NCBI GenBank assembly: GCA_037127255.1
Contig: JBANSL010000020.1
Location: 58,291,598-58,355,597 of the forward strand
Source: Persicaria tinctoria
Taxonomy: Eukaryota; Streptophyta; Magnoliopsida; Caryophyllales; Polygonaceae
DNA: 64,000 bases
Direction: 5' to 3'
This document shows positions 45,435 through 56,400 of this stretch, in pieces. The notes below the pieces were generated by a model, which worked only from the letters and a program-made list of their open reading frames with translations, did no database searches and was not told where the DNA came from. Numbering within the stretch: position 1 is the stretch's first letter; each line of letters starts with the position of its first letter. The position numbers and the translations under genes were made by a program.

Positions 45435-48400
45435 CAGGGGCGGACCCAGAAAGTTTTGAGCGGGGGTCACCATAGTGGCAGTCGCAGGAATTGCTGGAGG
45501 GGGGGCGGAATTTTTCGGTGGAGAATTTTTTTTTCTCGGTATATATAATAAAGAAATTTTTTAAAAATATATTGAAAGAAAACCATAAATATGATATATT
45601 TAAACAAAAACCATAAATTATGGTATATAAATATGATATTTTATTACAAAAATTTATACAATAACTTAATAATTTATATATATGTGTATACTTGATTAAG
45701 ATTTTTTTGTAATATTGAAAGAAAATTATAATTTTTTTAAAGAATATTTGAAAAGTACGACAAAAAAACCTCATAAATTGTGGGTTAAATATGACATTAA
45801 TAGTAAAAAAAATTCATATGAGTAAAAAAATTGAAGATTTTTTAAAAATATATGTGTGAAATAATGAATTATCTTATGCAAATATTAAAAGAAAAATATA
45901 AAAATTGATTTAAATATGGCATTTATAATAAGAAAATTTGGTAGGAATAAAGAATAGTGCAAAAAGGGAAAGAAATGAGATTTGAACACATGACCTCTTG
46001 GGAACCCAAATTTCCTTCCCTCCTTTTACCAACTAGGCTAGACAAGTTTTGTATTTTATTTCACATTTTTACTCCAAAATTGTAAAAAAAAAAAAAAAAA
46101 AAAATTTTTTGCTCTAGAAGGGGGGCGCCCACCCTGTAACGGCCCAGAATTATGATTTCCGGGTTACGTTTCAAGGGATGAAAACCCTTGTTCGGATCTT
46201 GCAATCCAGGTACGGGTCGAGGTTTCAAACTCATTTCAAAGGTCAGTAATAAAGAGGGATTTCAAACCCTAAAGTATCGTAGGGCCGTTGGGTACCCTTA
46301 ACATGTCCTAAGACTATGTTGTGAAATCCAATTCAAATGAAATAAAGCGGAAGCAAAGTTAAGATACAAATGACACAACAGAATCGGGTCAAAACCAAAT
46401 CATAAACAAGTGGTTACCATTTGCCAAGTTAGAATATTAGTCAGGTTCTTTGATTCGCCCAAGGGTTTCCCGTCACATAAGCATGGAGCAACCAAGATCT
46501 GCAGAAATACCTTTAAAAGAAGAACGGGGAAAGGAGTCAGATCGAGCCATTCATGCGGGACCGGCAGTCCTCGCTGAGGCCACATAGTATGTGCTATACC
46601 TAATAAAGATGTTCTAATGCAGTACGAAATTCAAACACACTAGCATACTCCTAGTTCATAATAATGTGCAGAAATACTGTAAAGGGGCCCAAGACAATGC
46701 CAAGTGGCATATCCCTCTCCTACCTCCACCCCTTCCGATAGGTGGAGACTGGCCAGCTCGTGAATGCATTCATTCATAATCGGGGGGCACGCATGCCTAA
46801 CCCGCTCCACAATAAAGCCCGCAGGCATAATATAAGGAAGTCATGACTCGATTGACTCAGGGTACCCAATGAGGCTGGGCTACCCTATGACCCTAGCAAA
46901 GACTCTAGGACTATCACAGATAACGGCCGTTCTGTTTCAAACGCATAAAGTAAACAGATGCTCAATCAATTAGTGCAACCTAAACATGATACTACATGGC
47001 ATGCTTTTATGCATATGCAACACCTAACATAAAATGCAACAACATGCATGAATGTCCAACCTGAGTAAGCCCCCTAGGGAACTTACCCGAAGATGCAGAA
47101 CAACAAGATAACACAAGCAAGGGCCCAATGCAAGTCCAGATTATAATCCAATAGCAATACACACCTATCATCAAGTCATTTCCATAAGCTACCGGACCAA
47201 TATTCATACACACGATTCCCAAGTTCTCAATATACTCAAAGCCAAACGGTGATAAAACTATTTTCCAAAACCTTTCCGCTACGATCAACATTAATCCAAA
47301 AATCATTTACTTCCAATCAACCCCATCGATAAAATCGTACCAACCATATTTTCCAACTCTTAAGTCCCAAATTAAGTCAACTCATATTCAAAATAATTTC
47401 TCAAATCATACTTGGCTAAATTCCGACATTTGACATTTAAACCTTAAAACCACTTTCTCAAAATCATACTATAGAAATAATTCCGGCATTTTATTTCAAA
47501 ACCTTGACTTTAAATGTTTCAAGTAATTTAGGACAATGATAAACATTTCCAAAATAAATCTATCCTTAAAAACCCCATTTATAAATCAAAACCAATAAAT
47601 CACTTTAAAATCCCATTTATGAACAACATTTAACAACATACTCCAAATAATATTTAAAATATAAGAATCACCAAAATTATATTTTAACATCATATAACAA
47701 CCTTTTCCCAAATAATAATATTTATAAAAATAACTCAAAATATATACTAATTTCCCAAGAGTATATTTATCTCCCAAAATCTCATAATATAAAAATAATC
47801 ATAATAACTCAACAAAATAAATTATAATATATTACATGATTAAATAAATACTAGTAACACAACATAATTTCTAGATAACATAAGAAGTAACCATTTAACC
47901 ATAAAAAAAAAGCCCAAACCCAATCTGAATTTCCGGATCCATAAGCCCAGCCCATTGCCCTTTTAATAGTGAACCGGTTTTCTTATTTTAAAACCCTGAA
48001 CCGGACCATTTAAAAGGAAAACAAAAGACCGGACCGCGGTTCACTTCCTCCTCCCCTAACCTCTGCGTTCGAAAATCAAAGCGGAAGGGAGAGGGAGCAG
48101 TGACTCTCGCCGGCGACAACCGTTCCCTGACCTCCCTAACCGATACCAAGGAGCAGATATTGGACAAAGTAAGGGAAGAAGGAGAGGTTCTCACCGAGGG
48201 GAGTCGAACTCGCCGAAAGCGCTCGTCGGAGTTCGATTGGGGCTCGCCGGAGTTCGATTGGGGCTCGCCGGAGTCTTATTTCAGAGCGAGATTATCCTGG
48301 GTCGAGAGAGGAGGTCAAAAGGTGTAACCTTACTGGGTTTTAGGCCGGAAAAGAGAGAGGAACCTTACCGGGGCTGTTGGATCGGACACAGGGCGAGCGG

Positions 48401-49322
48401 GGAGGGACGGCACTGGTCGGAGGCTCGGGTTGCTCCTGGCCGGCTTCGTAGGAAAAAGGGGGCCGGGCGCTGCTACTGGTCGGACGGGGAAGAGGGAGAG
48501 AACGAGGCTGTTGGCAGCAATGGCCCGACGTGGTGGCACCGGTGGCTGCTGGAGCGAGGTCAGTGATGGTGGTGACTTGAATCCACAGGGAAGGAAGGAA
48601 AAGGAGCTGAGATGGGAAGCTGAACTAGAGGAAAGTTTGGAGCTTTGGGGTGGTGTGTGTATTGGAGAGGGAGTGCAGAGAAAGAAGTAAAAAAAAAAGA
48701 ATTGTGTGTTTGAAATAACAACAAAAATCAGAGCTGAGGTGAGACTGCAGCAAGGGAATCAATCAACAGGGGGAAGAAGACAAGAAGGTGAGCTGTGTTT
48801 TTCAAATGCAAGGGGCAAGGGAATCTGCCTTCAACAGAAATCAGAGGACGAGAGAGAAGGAAAAGAAAAGAGATTATATGGTCCCAACATATAAATGCAA
48901 AGACTATACCCGATATTTAAATTCGAACCCGTTAATCCCGACTCCAACGAATAACTTAAGTTTTAGAACTGAACGAATAGATAAAATTAATCGTACTTTC
49001 AAATTATATATTTAAGACTATTGAAATCGAATTAAATTCTCAATTCAGAGCTCGAAATCGGAATCAAATTCCGTCAAAATCCAAATTCTAAATCGATGCC
49101 GGAAGGATTTTTTTTTTAAAATCGGAACTTGGTGCTCGAGAACAGATTTTTTATTCCACTTTTACAAATAAAATAAAATAATAATATATCTAATTAAAAT
49201 AATATAAAAATATGTTCGGAGGCGAATATGAGGATTCTCAAATATCCGAATTTTTGACATAATTATTAAAATTTATTATTTAAAAATCCGAGCCTTTACA
49301 CGCCCCCCTGCGGCCGCCCCTG
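45435..49322. mobile_element. hAT-like element with a nested solo-LTR-like insertion
   Basis: Starts CAGGGGCGGACCC and ends, complemented, CAGGGGCGGCCGC, typical of plant hAT-like ends. The hAT portion is 45435-46134 and 49301-49322. It has no transposase. No clear 8-bp duplication was found, so the exact ends are tentative. Near 45985-46055 there is a stretch resembling a tRNA T-arm (TTTGAACACATGACC), also seen in the hAT-like element at 60841-61747. Confidence 0.6.
46135..49300. mobile_element. Solo-LTR-like retroelement remnant, 3166 bp
   Basis: Starts TGTAACGGCCC and ends GCCTTTACA, giving TGTAA/TTACA termini, with near-matching 5-bp flanks CACCC and CGCCC. Removing it restores the 3' end of the hAT-like host. 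No gag or pol is visible. Size and ends fit a long LTR of a Ty3/gypsy chromovirus, by inference only. GC-rich frames at 48100-48690 have no domain. Confidence 0.6.
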
Positions 49323-49806
49323 CCATATATAGTAGTCGATAATAAAATCGAGAAAAAAAATTGTAAAACATAAGTGTTCGATAGTACAAACTAGTGTCAA
49401 CCTATGGTTTCGAAAATACTACAAATATATAAAACGAAAATAAGGATAAAAAACAAAAATAAAGATATAAAATGCAATAAATAAATATTGCATTATTAAC
49501 CTGTACGTAATAATGTATAATTAGATATAAAAAAAATTAAAATTGCGTAACTTCTTACCATATTCTCAAAATAAGTAATATAACATATGGTTTCGAAGCT
49601 CTCGAGATGAATTATAATACGTGAATGTCAATTTAAGTAAAATATTAAAGTATTATAGTATATTTAAATAAAACTAAAGTGATTAATACTGCTGTAATTT
49701 TCATACATTAATAACTTTTTACTCAGATGTCGGATTAGGGCGTATTATATATTAAAACGAAGCTATCGACAAGGAATTGCTAGAGTGATTAATACTGCTG
49801 TAATCT
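49323..49806. other. A+T-rich intergenic DNA
   Basis: No gene seen. The phrase GAGTGATTAATACTGCTGTAAT-like occurs twice (about 49678 and 49783). Confidence 0.4.
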
Positions 49807-49893
49807 TCAGCGTCATAGAGATACTTGGCCTCTTCAATGAGGGCCTTACTGATCCACTTGACAACACCGGTAACCACCCCTGCATCAACCATC
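49807..49893 (-). pseudogene. NLR 5' stub (first 29 codons of the coiled coil)
   Basis: ATG at 49893 on the minus strand gives MVDAGVVTGVVKWISKALIE then EAKYLYDAE, matching the start of the NLR copies; similarity then ends. It keeps the shared 5' flank (49894-50160). Confidence 0.85.
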
Positions 49894-50160
49894 GATGGTG
49901 GTTAATTTTGTGAAGGCAAAGCCGGGATCGGGGTTGATCTTTAATTTGTGACAGATTGAGTAGCTAGTGTTTCTTGGATATGGATAAGGGTTACAACTTG
50001 CAAGGCCCATGTCGACGTTAGTACTTAGTAGTTAATGGTTAGTTGTTGTAGTATTTAATTGAATCAAATAATGAATTGGTCTGCGGTGTGCCGTACGTGT
50101 GGGCCACAAGGTGTGTCCAAAAGTAGATAGGGGTCTATTTATCCATCAATGTGGTGGGAG
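49894..50160 (-). promoter_or_regulatory. Conserved NLR 5' flank attached to the stub
   Basis: Third copy of the upstream block also at 8286-8545 and 39433-39673. Its outer end (about 50150) marks where the copia element entered in copy B. Confidence 0.6.
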
Positions 50161-50182
50161 AAAAAAATCCCATCTTTGTAAC

Positions 50183-50227
50183 ATGGAAGAAGTCATAGAC
50201 TCTCCCATTATAGGACTTCCACTAAAG
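50183..50227 (+). other. Possible first exon, MEEVIDSPIIGLPLK, with good donor
   Basis: Fifteen codons from ATG end at AAG then GTAACT. A second copy is at 10285-10329. The downstream sequence belongs to the unidentified dispersed repeat, so the rest of the gene is missing or unrecognised. Confidence 0.4.
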
Positions 50228-51570
50228 GTAACTGTGTTGAGATGTGAAGGGTTATGGTCCTTGTTGATTTTATATGCAGGGGCAACTCAATTTGGGAAAA
50301 AAATGCTTTCATTTCTTGCGTCATAAAATAATAGGAGTTAGTTGTGTACATCATGGTGATTGTCTAAATCAATATATGACTATCTACTGAATTTGATTCT
50401 TGATATTAACATTGATCTTGATTTGCAACTTTTCATAGGTTTTTTTCCCATAATAGGTGTCAAATTTAGAAACAAGCATCAGTTTTTGTCTTCCTCTGCC
50501 CTGTCTATGTTTGATCCATTTAGTACCTTACTGTCATAGTTGATGAATCATGTGATGGAAGAACCACACTCCTGGAGTCCTCGTACCCATCTGATATCAT
50601 GCATCTTTACATGGAAATCTGGTACTAGATTAGATATGTCGAGGATTTGCACCCATATCGTCAGAATCTAACACTACCTTACATCCGTGAATATATATGT
50701 TCTTATTCTTGAAAAAGAGAACACAGAACTCAGATTTTGTTGTTGCTTGATTTGAGGGACATGCCAAACTACCAATATAGACATAGTGCTGAATGTGATA
50801 CGCAGGCCAGCGCGAGCTGAGCATCTCCCCCATGAAATGTGGTGAGTGCGATACCCAGGCCAGTGCCATCATCGGAAGGTAAGGAGAAAGAGAGGCATAT
50901 TCAGCAAATGTGGTGAGTTATGGCCGCCAGCCCTGCAGTACCTTCAAGCATCTTATTTTTCGAAATTAAACTCGCTAAAGCAATCACTCACAAACTTGAT
51001 GGAATAAACTTATGAACTGCTGAACTCCAGTGAGCAGTTTGTGAAAACAATGAATCCTCCAAACACGAACATACGACTTTTGAAATGCTTCAGAAACGGA
51101 TGGCAGGGCGGATATGTTTTGGCATGAGATTAGATGTTTTGCTAACATATATGGTTGAATATGATGAGAGGGCTAAATATGAGCCTTTAGATTAGCCTTG
51201 AAAGCTGTATTTATGCTTTATAAACTATGAAAATATGCATCCATCAAAACCAATCCTATGCTGTTTGTATACTGTTTGATTTCCCCCTCTAGATGTATGA
51301 CCATTTTGTTTCACTGCTTTACTGAAAAACTGAAGGTCCTCATTGATTGTATATGCAGGGGTTCAACCTACTTTAAATCAAAGACTCAACTTGGCAAATT
51401 TCATACTAGGCTTGATATGCCGCGATTGCACCGTCTCATGTGAGAATCTACACTGCCACACATTCTTGAATATGTTCTGATTCTTGAAAATGATAAACAA
51501 AAAAAAAAAACAGATTTTATTGTTGCTTGGTGTTAGGGATGTGCAAATAGAATGATGAATGCGATACACA
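50228..51570. repeat. Dispersed unidentified repeat family, copies 2 and 3
   Basis: 50240-50920 and 51180-51570 repeat the order of blocks in 14196-15190. Between them, 50930-51110 is an NLR 3'-flank fragment (CAGCCCTGCAGTACC, AAATGCTTCAGAA). No domain found. Confidence 0.5.
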
Positions 51571-52394
51571 TCCCTGGTCAATCAGGAAATTAAGTTTTAA
51601 CTCCTAAGAAATACGAACTGACTTATTTGTTGTACAGCTCACACCTGCTGCCTGTGCTTGGTGTGTTATTGAGGAGGTTGAGCACCACCCGAATGAATGT
51701 AGTGACCAGCTGCGAGCATCTCCTCCACAAAATGTGGTTGAGCACCACACGATGATGAGGAGATTCCTGATGCGTACATGCTTAGTCTTAGCTGGTAAAT
51801 AATCTTCTTTCTTTTTCTCTTTCGGATATTAGTATACTTTGTCAACAGCTTAATTTATGAAAAACATTACCATATCACACACAACTTTGTCTTCTTAATC
51901 TAACAAGTTACAACCAAAAAGACTGAAATAGAAATTCACCAACAAACTTCAATTCTGAACTCACATGACTTAATTAATTATTTATGTTACAAGTCTCGCA
52001 ACCAAAAAGTCCTGGATGAAAATAAAAAATTCACAAAACAAACGAGCAACAAACTCCTCAAACTAAAAAACTTGATGGAACAAACTGCAACTCCAGTGAG
52101 CAGTTTCTGAAAGGAATGAAGTATCCAGATACGAGCAAATGACGGCTGAAATGCTTCAGAAGCGGATGTCCCCAAACACTTGAGAATGGCCACCAGCCTG
52201 CATCTTATTTTAAAACATTGCCAACGCACAGCTTTAGGCTCAGAGTCTCGCAGGCAAACTGGCAAAGTAAAGAAAATTGGCCCATTTGCTAAACTAGATC
52301 AAAAAATGGGCCTAATTGCACAATTAGACCACTAGCCTAAAAATTGGCGTAAAATAACCTCTCTACCCCCATGCAAATTTAACAACAGATTATT
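51571..52394. other. Intergenic DNA with an NLR 3'-flank fragment
   Basis: 52070-52260 matches the NLR 3'-flank repeat (CCACCAGCCTGCATCTTATTT) without an adjacent LRR exon. Nothing else recognised. Confidence 0.5.
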
Positions 52395-52903
52395 TTGCAC
52401 TATTCATCACCGGGATTAGCAGGTGAGGGAGGGGAAAGGAAAACGAGTGGGAGGGCCGGCCCGGAGACTGAGAAGGAAGGCGGAGCGCCACCGGAGGAGA
52501 AAGGAGGCCGCCGGGAAGGAGGAGAAGGCGACGGAGGCCTCCGGCGTTTGGCTGGCAGCCCGCTCTTGCTCGTCTCTCGTCCTCGCTGTCTCGCTTTCGC
52601 TGCTCAAACTCCCTCCCTCCATGGTCCTCCTCTCTTCCTCGCGCGAGCAGCAGGCCTCTCGAGCACCGTGCGCCTCGCCCGAGTGGCTAGCAGCACTGCA
52701 ACAACCGATGCCAACCCAGCGGCAGGTCCGAGCAGTGCCTCCGGCCACCTTTCTCTCCTCACTCCTCCATTGAAGCCCATGAGTTTATCAAAAACCCCCA
52801 ATTTCTAGGGTTTTTCTAATTTGTTAAATTTGAGATTTTTGAGAATGTTTGCATGAATTTGGGGTTTAATTGAGAGTTGTCTCTGCTGATTTGGAGGGGG
52901 AAG
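52395..52903. other. GC-rich region upstream of an unrecognised gene
   Basis: About 400 bp with marked GC content in an A+T-rich setting. Open frames on both strands are Arg/Ala/Ser-rich and unconvincing. It may be the promoter and 5' UTR of the putative gene at 52904. Confidence 0.4.
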
Positions 52904-53676
52904 ATGAAGAGAGGTTCCGATTTCGACGACGATGAAGATTCAGGGGAGTTTGGGGGTAAGGTTAACTCCAAATCTGATCCATTTGGTTCTGATTTCAGTC
53001 TCGATTTCGACACATTCGATAAACCTAAAGTTAGAATTGGTGATTTATTAAACCTGATTTGGTTTTTGCTTAATTTTGATCGGTTTTGTGGAATTGATGT
53101 GAGGATATTTATTGCTGAATTAGGGTAGATGATTGATTTTGTATGTCTTGATTTCGCACTCGCCAACCTGTGCTTCTTTGTTTCGTGATTGCAACTTGGT
53201 TGTTCTTTGGTTGATTTCGTGATTGCAACCTGTGCTTCTTTGTTTCGTGATTGCATGGCTCATCGTTAGAGAATACATGTAGAAAACTAGGAATTCATTC
53301 AAGGTGTTGTGCTTCAATTAGTATAAGTATCTGAATTCCGGGGTGCATTGGGTATATATATCAGATATATAGTTTTCTGGGATGCACTGGAGGAAGCTCT
53401 TGATGTATTGTGTTGCTCTACTCTCTCTGTTGTTATGTCATTGTACTTTCTCCTTCATTTATGCCTTGTATAAATTTGCAAAATTCACAGGAGAAAGACA
53501 AGAACGATGCTTTGAGGGCTGAAGAGGAACTGAAAGAAGCTGCTAAAAATGTTTCTAAGAAACCAGTAGCGAAAAAACCACCATGTAAGCCTGCCCCCAA
53601 AAATGTCAGTTCCGAATCACCTGGTGAGAGCTCTATAGCTACAGCTGATTCTGTGATGGATATAGGTAAATTATAA
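52904..53676 (+). CDS. Unrecognised gene, two candidate exons (partial)
   Basis: ATG 52904 starts MKRGSDFDDDEDSGEFGG, an acidic segment reaching KPKVRIG, with a donor-like GGTGAT at 53040. A second open block starts after the acceptor TTCACAG at 53491: EKDKNDALRAEEELKEAA, then a Lys/Pro-rich stretch, ending ATADSVMDIG before a GTAAAT donor (about 53669). The block is charged, lysine-rich and probably helical. The two do not join in frame with the visible sites, so an exon may be missing or a site misassigned. The next exon, if any, lies beyond the tRNA-like element. No family recognised; a nuclear protein is only a guess from composition. Confidence 0.4.
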
Positions 53677-53694
53677 CATGGTCATAAAAGTGAT

Positions 53695-53764
53695 CTCCTA
53701 TTAGCTCAATTGGTAGAGCGTTGTGTTTGCACACAAAGATGTGAGTTCGACTCTCACATAGGCT
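53695..53764 (+). tRNA. tRNA-like sequence, left copy, anticodon uncertain
   Basis: Cloverleaf elements: D-arm GCTC/GAGC, T-arm GTGAG/CTCAC with loop TTCGACT, anticodon stem TTGTG/CACAA, and A-box and B-box-like pol III promoter words (TAGCTCAATTGG; AGTTCGACT). The anticodon loop has six bases (TTTGCA) instead of seven, leaving TGC (Ala) or GCA (Cys) as readings. The acceptor stem pairs at only five positions. Probably a tRNA-derived sequence, not a working tRNA. Confidence 0.6.
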
Positions 53765-54763
53765 AATACGGAGTATGCGTTCATATCTCTATGGACTTAT
53801 ACGATTTAACATGGTAGGAAATATATACACTAATGGCAGGACAAATTTATGAATCTGGTACGACAAATTTATGAATTATGAATATCTTTGAACTTATAAA
53901 ATTATGAACTTGGTAGGAAATATATAGACTAGTGGTAGGACAAATTTGTGAACCTGGTAGGATAAATATACGATATTGGTATGATAAAATGTAATCACTG
54001 AAATTCCTAAGTGTATAACTTGACACTAATGGTAGGATAGATGTACACGAATGGTAAGATATATTTGTACTATTGGCAAAGAAGTAGAATTAATATTGAC
54101 CAATCCACAAATCCCAGACTAGTAATCATTGAGGCGTGAATTGACCATAATCTCAATCTCAATTACAAATCCATAAATCCCAATCTCAACCCAATTTCTA
54201 TCAATCAAAATTCATGAATCCAATCTAATTCAATGCTAGAACGACTGAATTAGAGCATCTACCCTTGGATATAATGTTACTTAGGTTTCCTTCATTTTCT
54301 ATTGTACACTGGAAACCCTCTACCCTTGCTTGTTTGTCTGAAAAATGTGGAACATAATTTGCTACGGTTTCTAGCTTTATTTTCCTTGAAAGCTATTTAA
54401 ATTGGTAGGATAGATGCACAACAATGGTAGGATAGATGAAAACTAATGGTAGGAGAAAACAACGTTATTGGTAGGATCAGAATGGTAGGATTGATGGAAA
54501 CTAATAGTAGGAGAAAACAACGATATTGGTAGAATCGGAATGGAAACTCAGTAATTCATGTATAACTTGACACTAATGGTAGGATAGATGCACACTAATG
54601 GTAAGATATATTTATACTATTGGAAATATGTAAATGCATAATTGACTTTACCACAACACAATATATCGGAGACTTATGAACACACACTCCGTATTAGCCC
54701 ATGTGAGAGTCGAACTCACATCTCTGTGTGCAAACACAACGCTCTACCAATTGAGCTAATAGA
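53697..54763. mobile_element. Putative element bounded by tRNA-like inverted repeats, 1.07 kb
   Basis: Arms of 89 bp (53697-53785 and 54675-54763) are inverted copies with about four mismatches. Each consists of a tRNA-like sequence plus about 20 bp beyond it with the word AATACGGAGT and TTCATA. The interior contains about a dozen variants of AATGGTAGGATAGATG and ACTAATGGTA. No ORF and no clear target duplication. It may be a MITE-like element, or two inverted tRNA-derived SINE heads. Confidence 0.5.
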
Positions 54764-54765
54764 CT
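54696..54765 (-). tRNA. tRNA-like sequence, right copy, anticodon uncertain
   Basis: Minus-strand partner of 53695-53764. Here all seven acceptor positions pair (AGTCTAT with ATGGGCT, including wobble), and the D-, anticodon- and T-stems pair. The anticodon loop is again six bases, TTTGCA. It is a better fold than the left copy, but the missing loop base argues against normal decoding. Confidence 0.6.
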
Positions 54766-55019
54766 ATTTATCATCGTAATAGTAAAGACCAAGTATTTGA
54801 TGAGTTACGAGGTAGTCCACCACCACCATAGCTGCAGTACGTGCCTCTCCCTTGAACACCAAGCTCCCACTCCCGGGAACCCACCAACCGCCGCACACGA
54901 CATTGATACATACCCTATCACCTGGGGTACGCCACAGGAATAGAGGATCAGCCTGGGGGGTAGTTCTAATATAGGAAAGAGGAACATAGAAATCCTCGAC
55001 AGTGACTGGTACCAGCGAT

Positions 55020-55119
55020 GGCAGTGGCAGCGATGGGTAAGTCATCATGTGTGGCTTTTCCCAGCGACGGGTAAGATAACATAACAGTACATGATGACTT
55101 ACCCATCGCTGCCACTGCC
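55020..55119. other. Perfect 31-bp inverted repeat with 38-nt loop
   Basis: Arms 55020-55050 and 55089-55119 are exact complements (arm begins GGCAGTGGCAGCGATGGG). The loop contains a diverged direct copy of part of the arm (CAGCGACGGGTAAG). A transcript would form a strong hairpin, which could feed small-RNA processing. Confidence 0.8.
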
Positions 55120-55364
55120 ACCAACAAGCTTGTTGCACTTTTCCTGGAATGGATAGACAGTTAAACACTGTTGGCAGGCCAGAACTGTACTATTGGTAGG
55201 ATGACAACTGTATCGTTTTCTCGGATGCACGTGTGGCTTTTCCCCCGTCCTTTCCACCTATCTCCTGCTCTGCCTCACTTTTTGCAGGGCATGTTGGGGT
55301 GTTTGAGATCCTCCTCTCTTGGGGAACACCCATCAATGCAATGATTGCATTTTCCCCTCATAAA

Positions 55365-55700
55365 TGCCCCCCCTTCCCCCCAATGAAGAACCCCGTTTTG
55401 GCGCCAAAATTACTCTAACATCCCGCCAAAACAGCTACGGTCAATCCGTTCCAAATTTCTCCAAATTTTCAGGTATGGTATGACATTTTAAGCCTATTGG
55501 TAAGATAACTATATGCTATTGCTTAGATAACTGTACCATATTGGTCAGACAGATGCTCTCCCTCTTCCCCCAATGAAGAACCCTGTTTTGGCGTCAAAAT
55601 TTCACGGACATCCCACCAAAATCGCTACGGACAATCCCCTCCATATTTCTCCAAAATTTCCATGTATGGTATGACAAGTTTGGCCTATTGGTAAGACATA
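55365..55700. repeat. Diverged tandem duplication, period about 190 bp
   Basis: Two copies (about 55379-55500 and 55570-55690) share CCCAATGAAGAACCC, CATCCC.CCAAAA and ATGGTATGACA, followed by TATTGGTAAGA. Confidence 0.75.
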
Positions 55701-56214
55701 TATCTTCGATTGATAAGACAGATGTGTTCTCTTGGTAAGCCAAACGTGTCCAGTTCCCAGAAATGAAGGTGATGCTTTGCCCTCACCTTTCCACTCGTCT
55801 CCTATGTTGGCTCCTTTTTTTTGCAGAGCATTTAATAAGGAATGACACCCATCAATCAAGATTTTCTAAGAGTTGATTGACACCCTTAATTCAATCATTG
55901 AAATTTCCCCTCATAAATGCCCCCTTTTTTCCTACTTTATTGGAGCCACACCCCATGTCCAACACCCTCCTCCTGATTTCTCTTTTTTCAAAAGATGGAG
56001 CTACAATGCTGCTCAACTCCCCTTCACCTGCTACCTCCACTGCCAGTGGTATTTTTGCATTTGCAAAAATACACCACTTTCTACCCCTAGCCAATTTTTT
56101 GGGTACATGTCTAGTTTAGCAAAAAGGCCATTTTTTGGTCTAATCACTACCCTTTCATCAAGAAAATTTTAGGAATATCTACAAACTATATGTATGAAAA
56201 TTGCAATATATTTC
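55701..56214. other. Intergenic DNA
   Basis: Small C/T-rich frames without recognisable domain. A TCAATCA-rich phrase and CCCCTCATAAATGCCCCC (also near 55353) recur. Confidence 0.4.
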
Positions 56215-56400
56215 TGAAAGAATGAAGTATCCAACACTGACTATGACATGGAAATCTGATACAAGACCACATGTGTTGTGGATTTGCACCCATCTTATGT
56301 CAGAATCTACACTATTGACATTCTTGAATATGCTCCGATTCTTGAAAAAGAGAACACCAGAACTCAGATTTTGTTGTTGCTTGGTGGATTTGCATAACAC
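56215..56400. repeat. Dispersed unidentified repeat family, copy 4
   Basis: Matches parts of 14880-15080 and 51400-51530 (GGATTTGCACCCATCT, CTTGAAAAAGAGAACA). Confidence 0.6.

Larger units (their letters stand above)
53790..55740. repeat. Region of interspersed TGGTAGGA / TGGTAAGA phrases
   Basis: Short phrases ATTGGTAGGATAGATG, ACTAATGGTAGGA and, further on, CTATTGGTAAGATA recur at irregular spacing on the plus strand, inside and beyond the tRNA-bounded element. They are neither a regular satellite nor a CRISPR-like array, because spacing and units vary. Confidence 0.7.

Noticed and set aside
48100..48690. Several overlapping GC-rich frames
   Set aside because: They lie within the solo-LTR-like element, are Gly/Arg/Ser-rich and show no gag or pol motif.
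52395..52808. Overlapping frames on both strands in the GC-rich region
   Set aside because: Composition-driven; no domain and no consistent splice pattern.
53790..54660. Possible satellite array
   Set aside because: The TGGTAGGA phrases lack a fixed period; treated as interspersed phrases.
54764..55168. 134-residue minus-strand frame overlapping the tRNA-like copy
   Set aside because: No recognised domain. It overlaps the right inverted-repeat arm and contains both arms of the 31-bp hairpin, so it is probably a chance frame.
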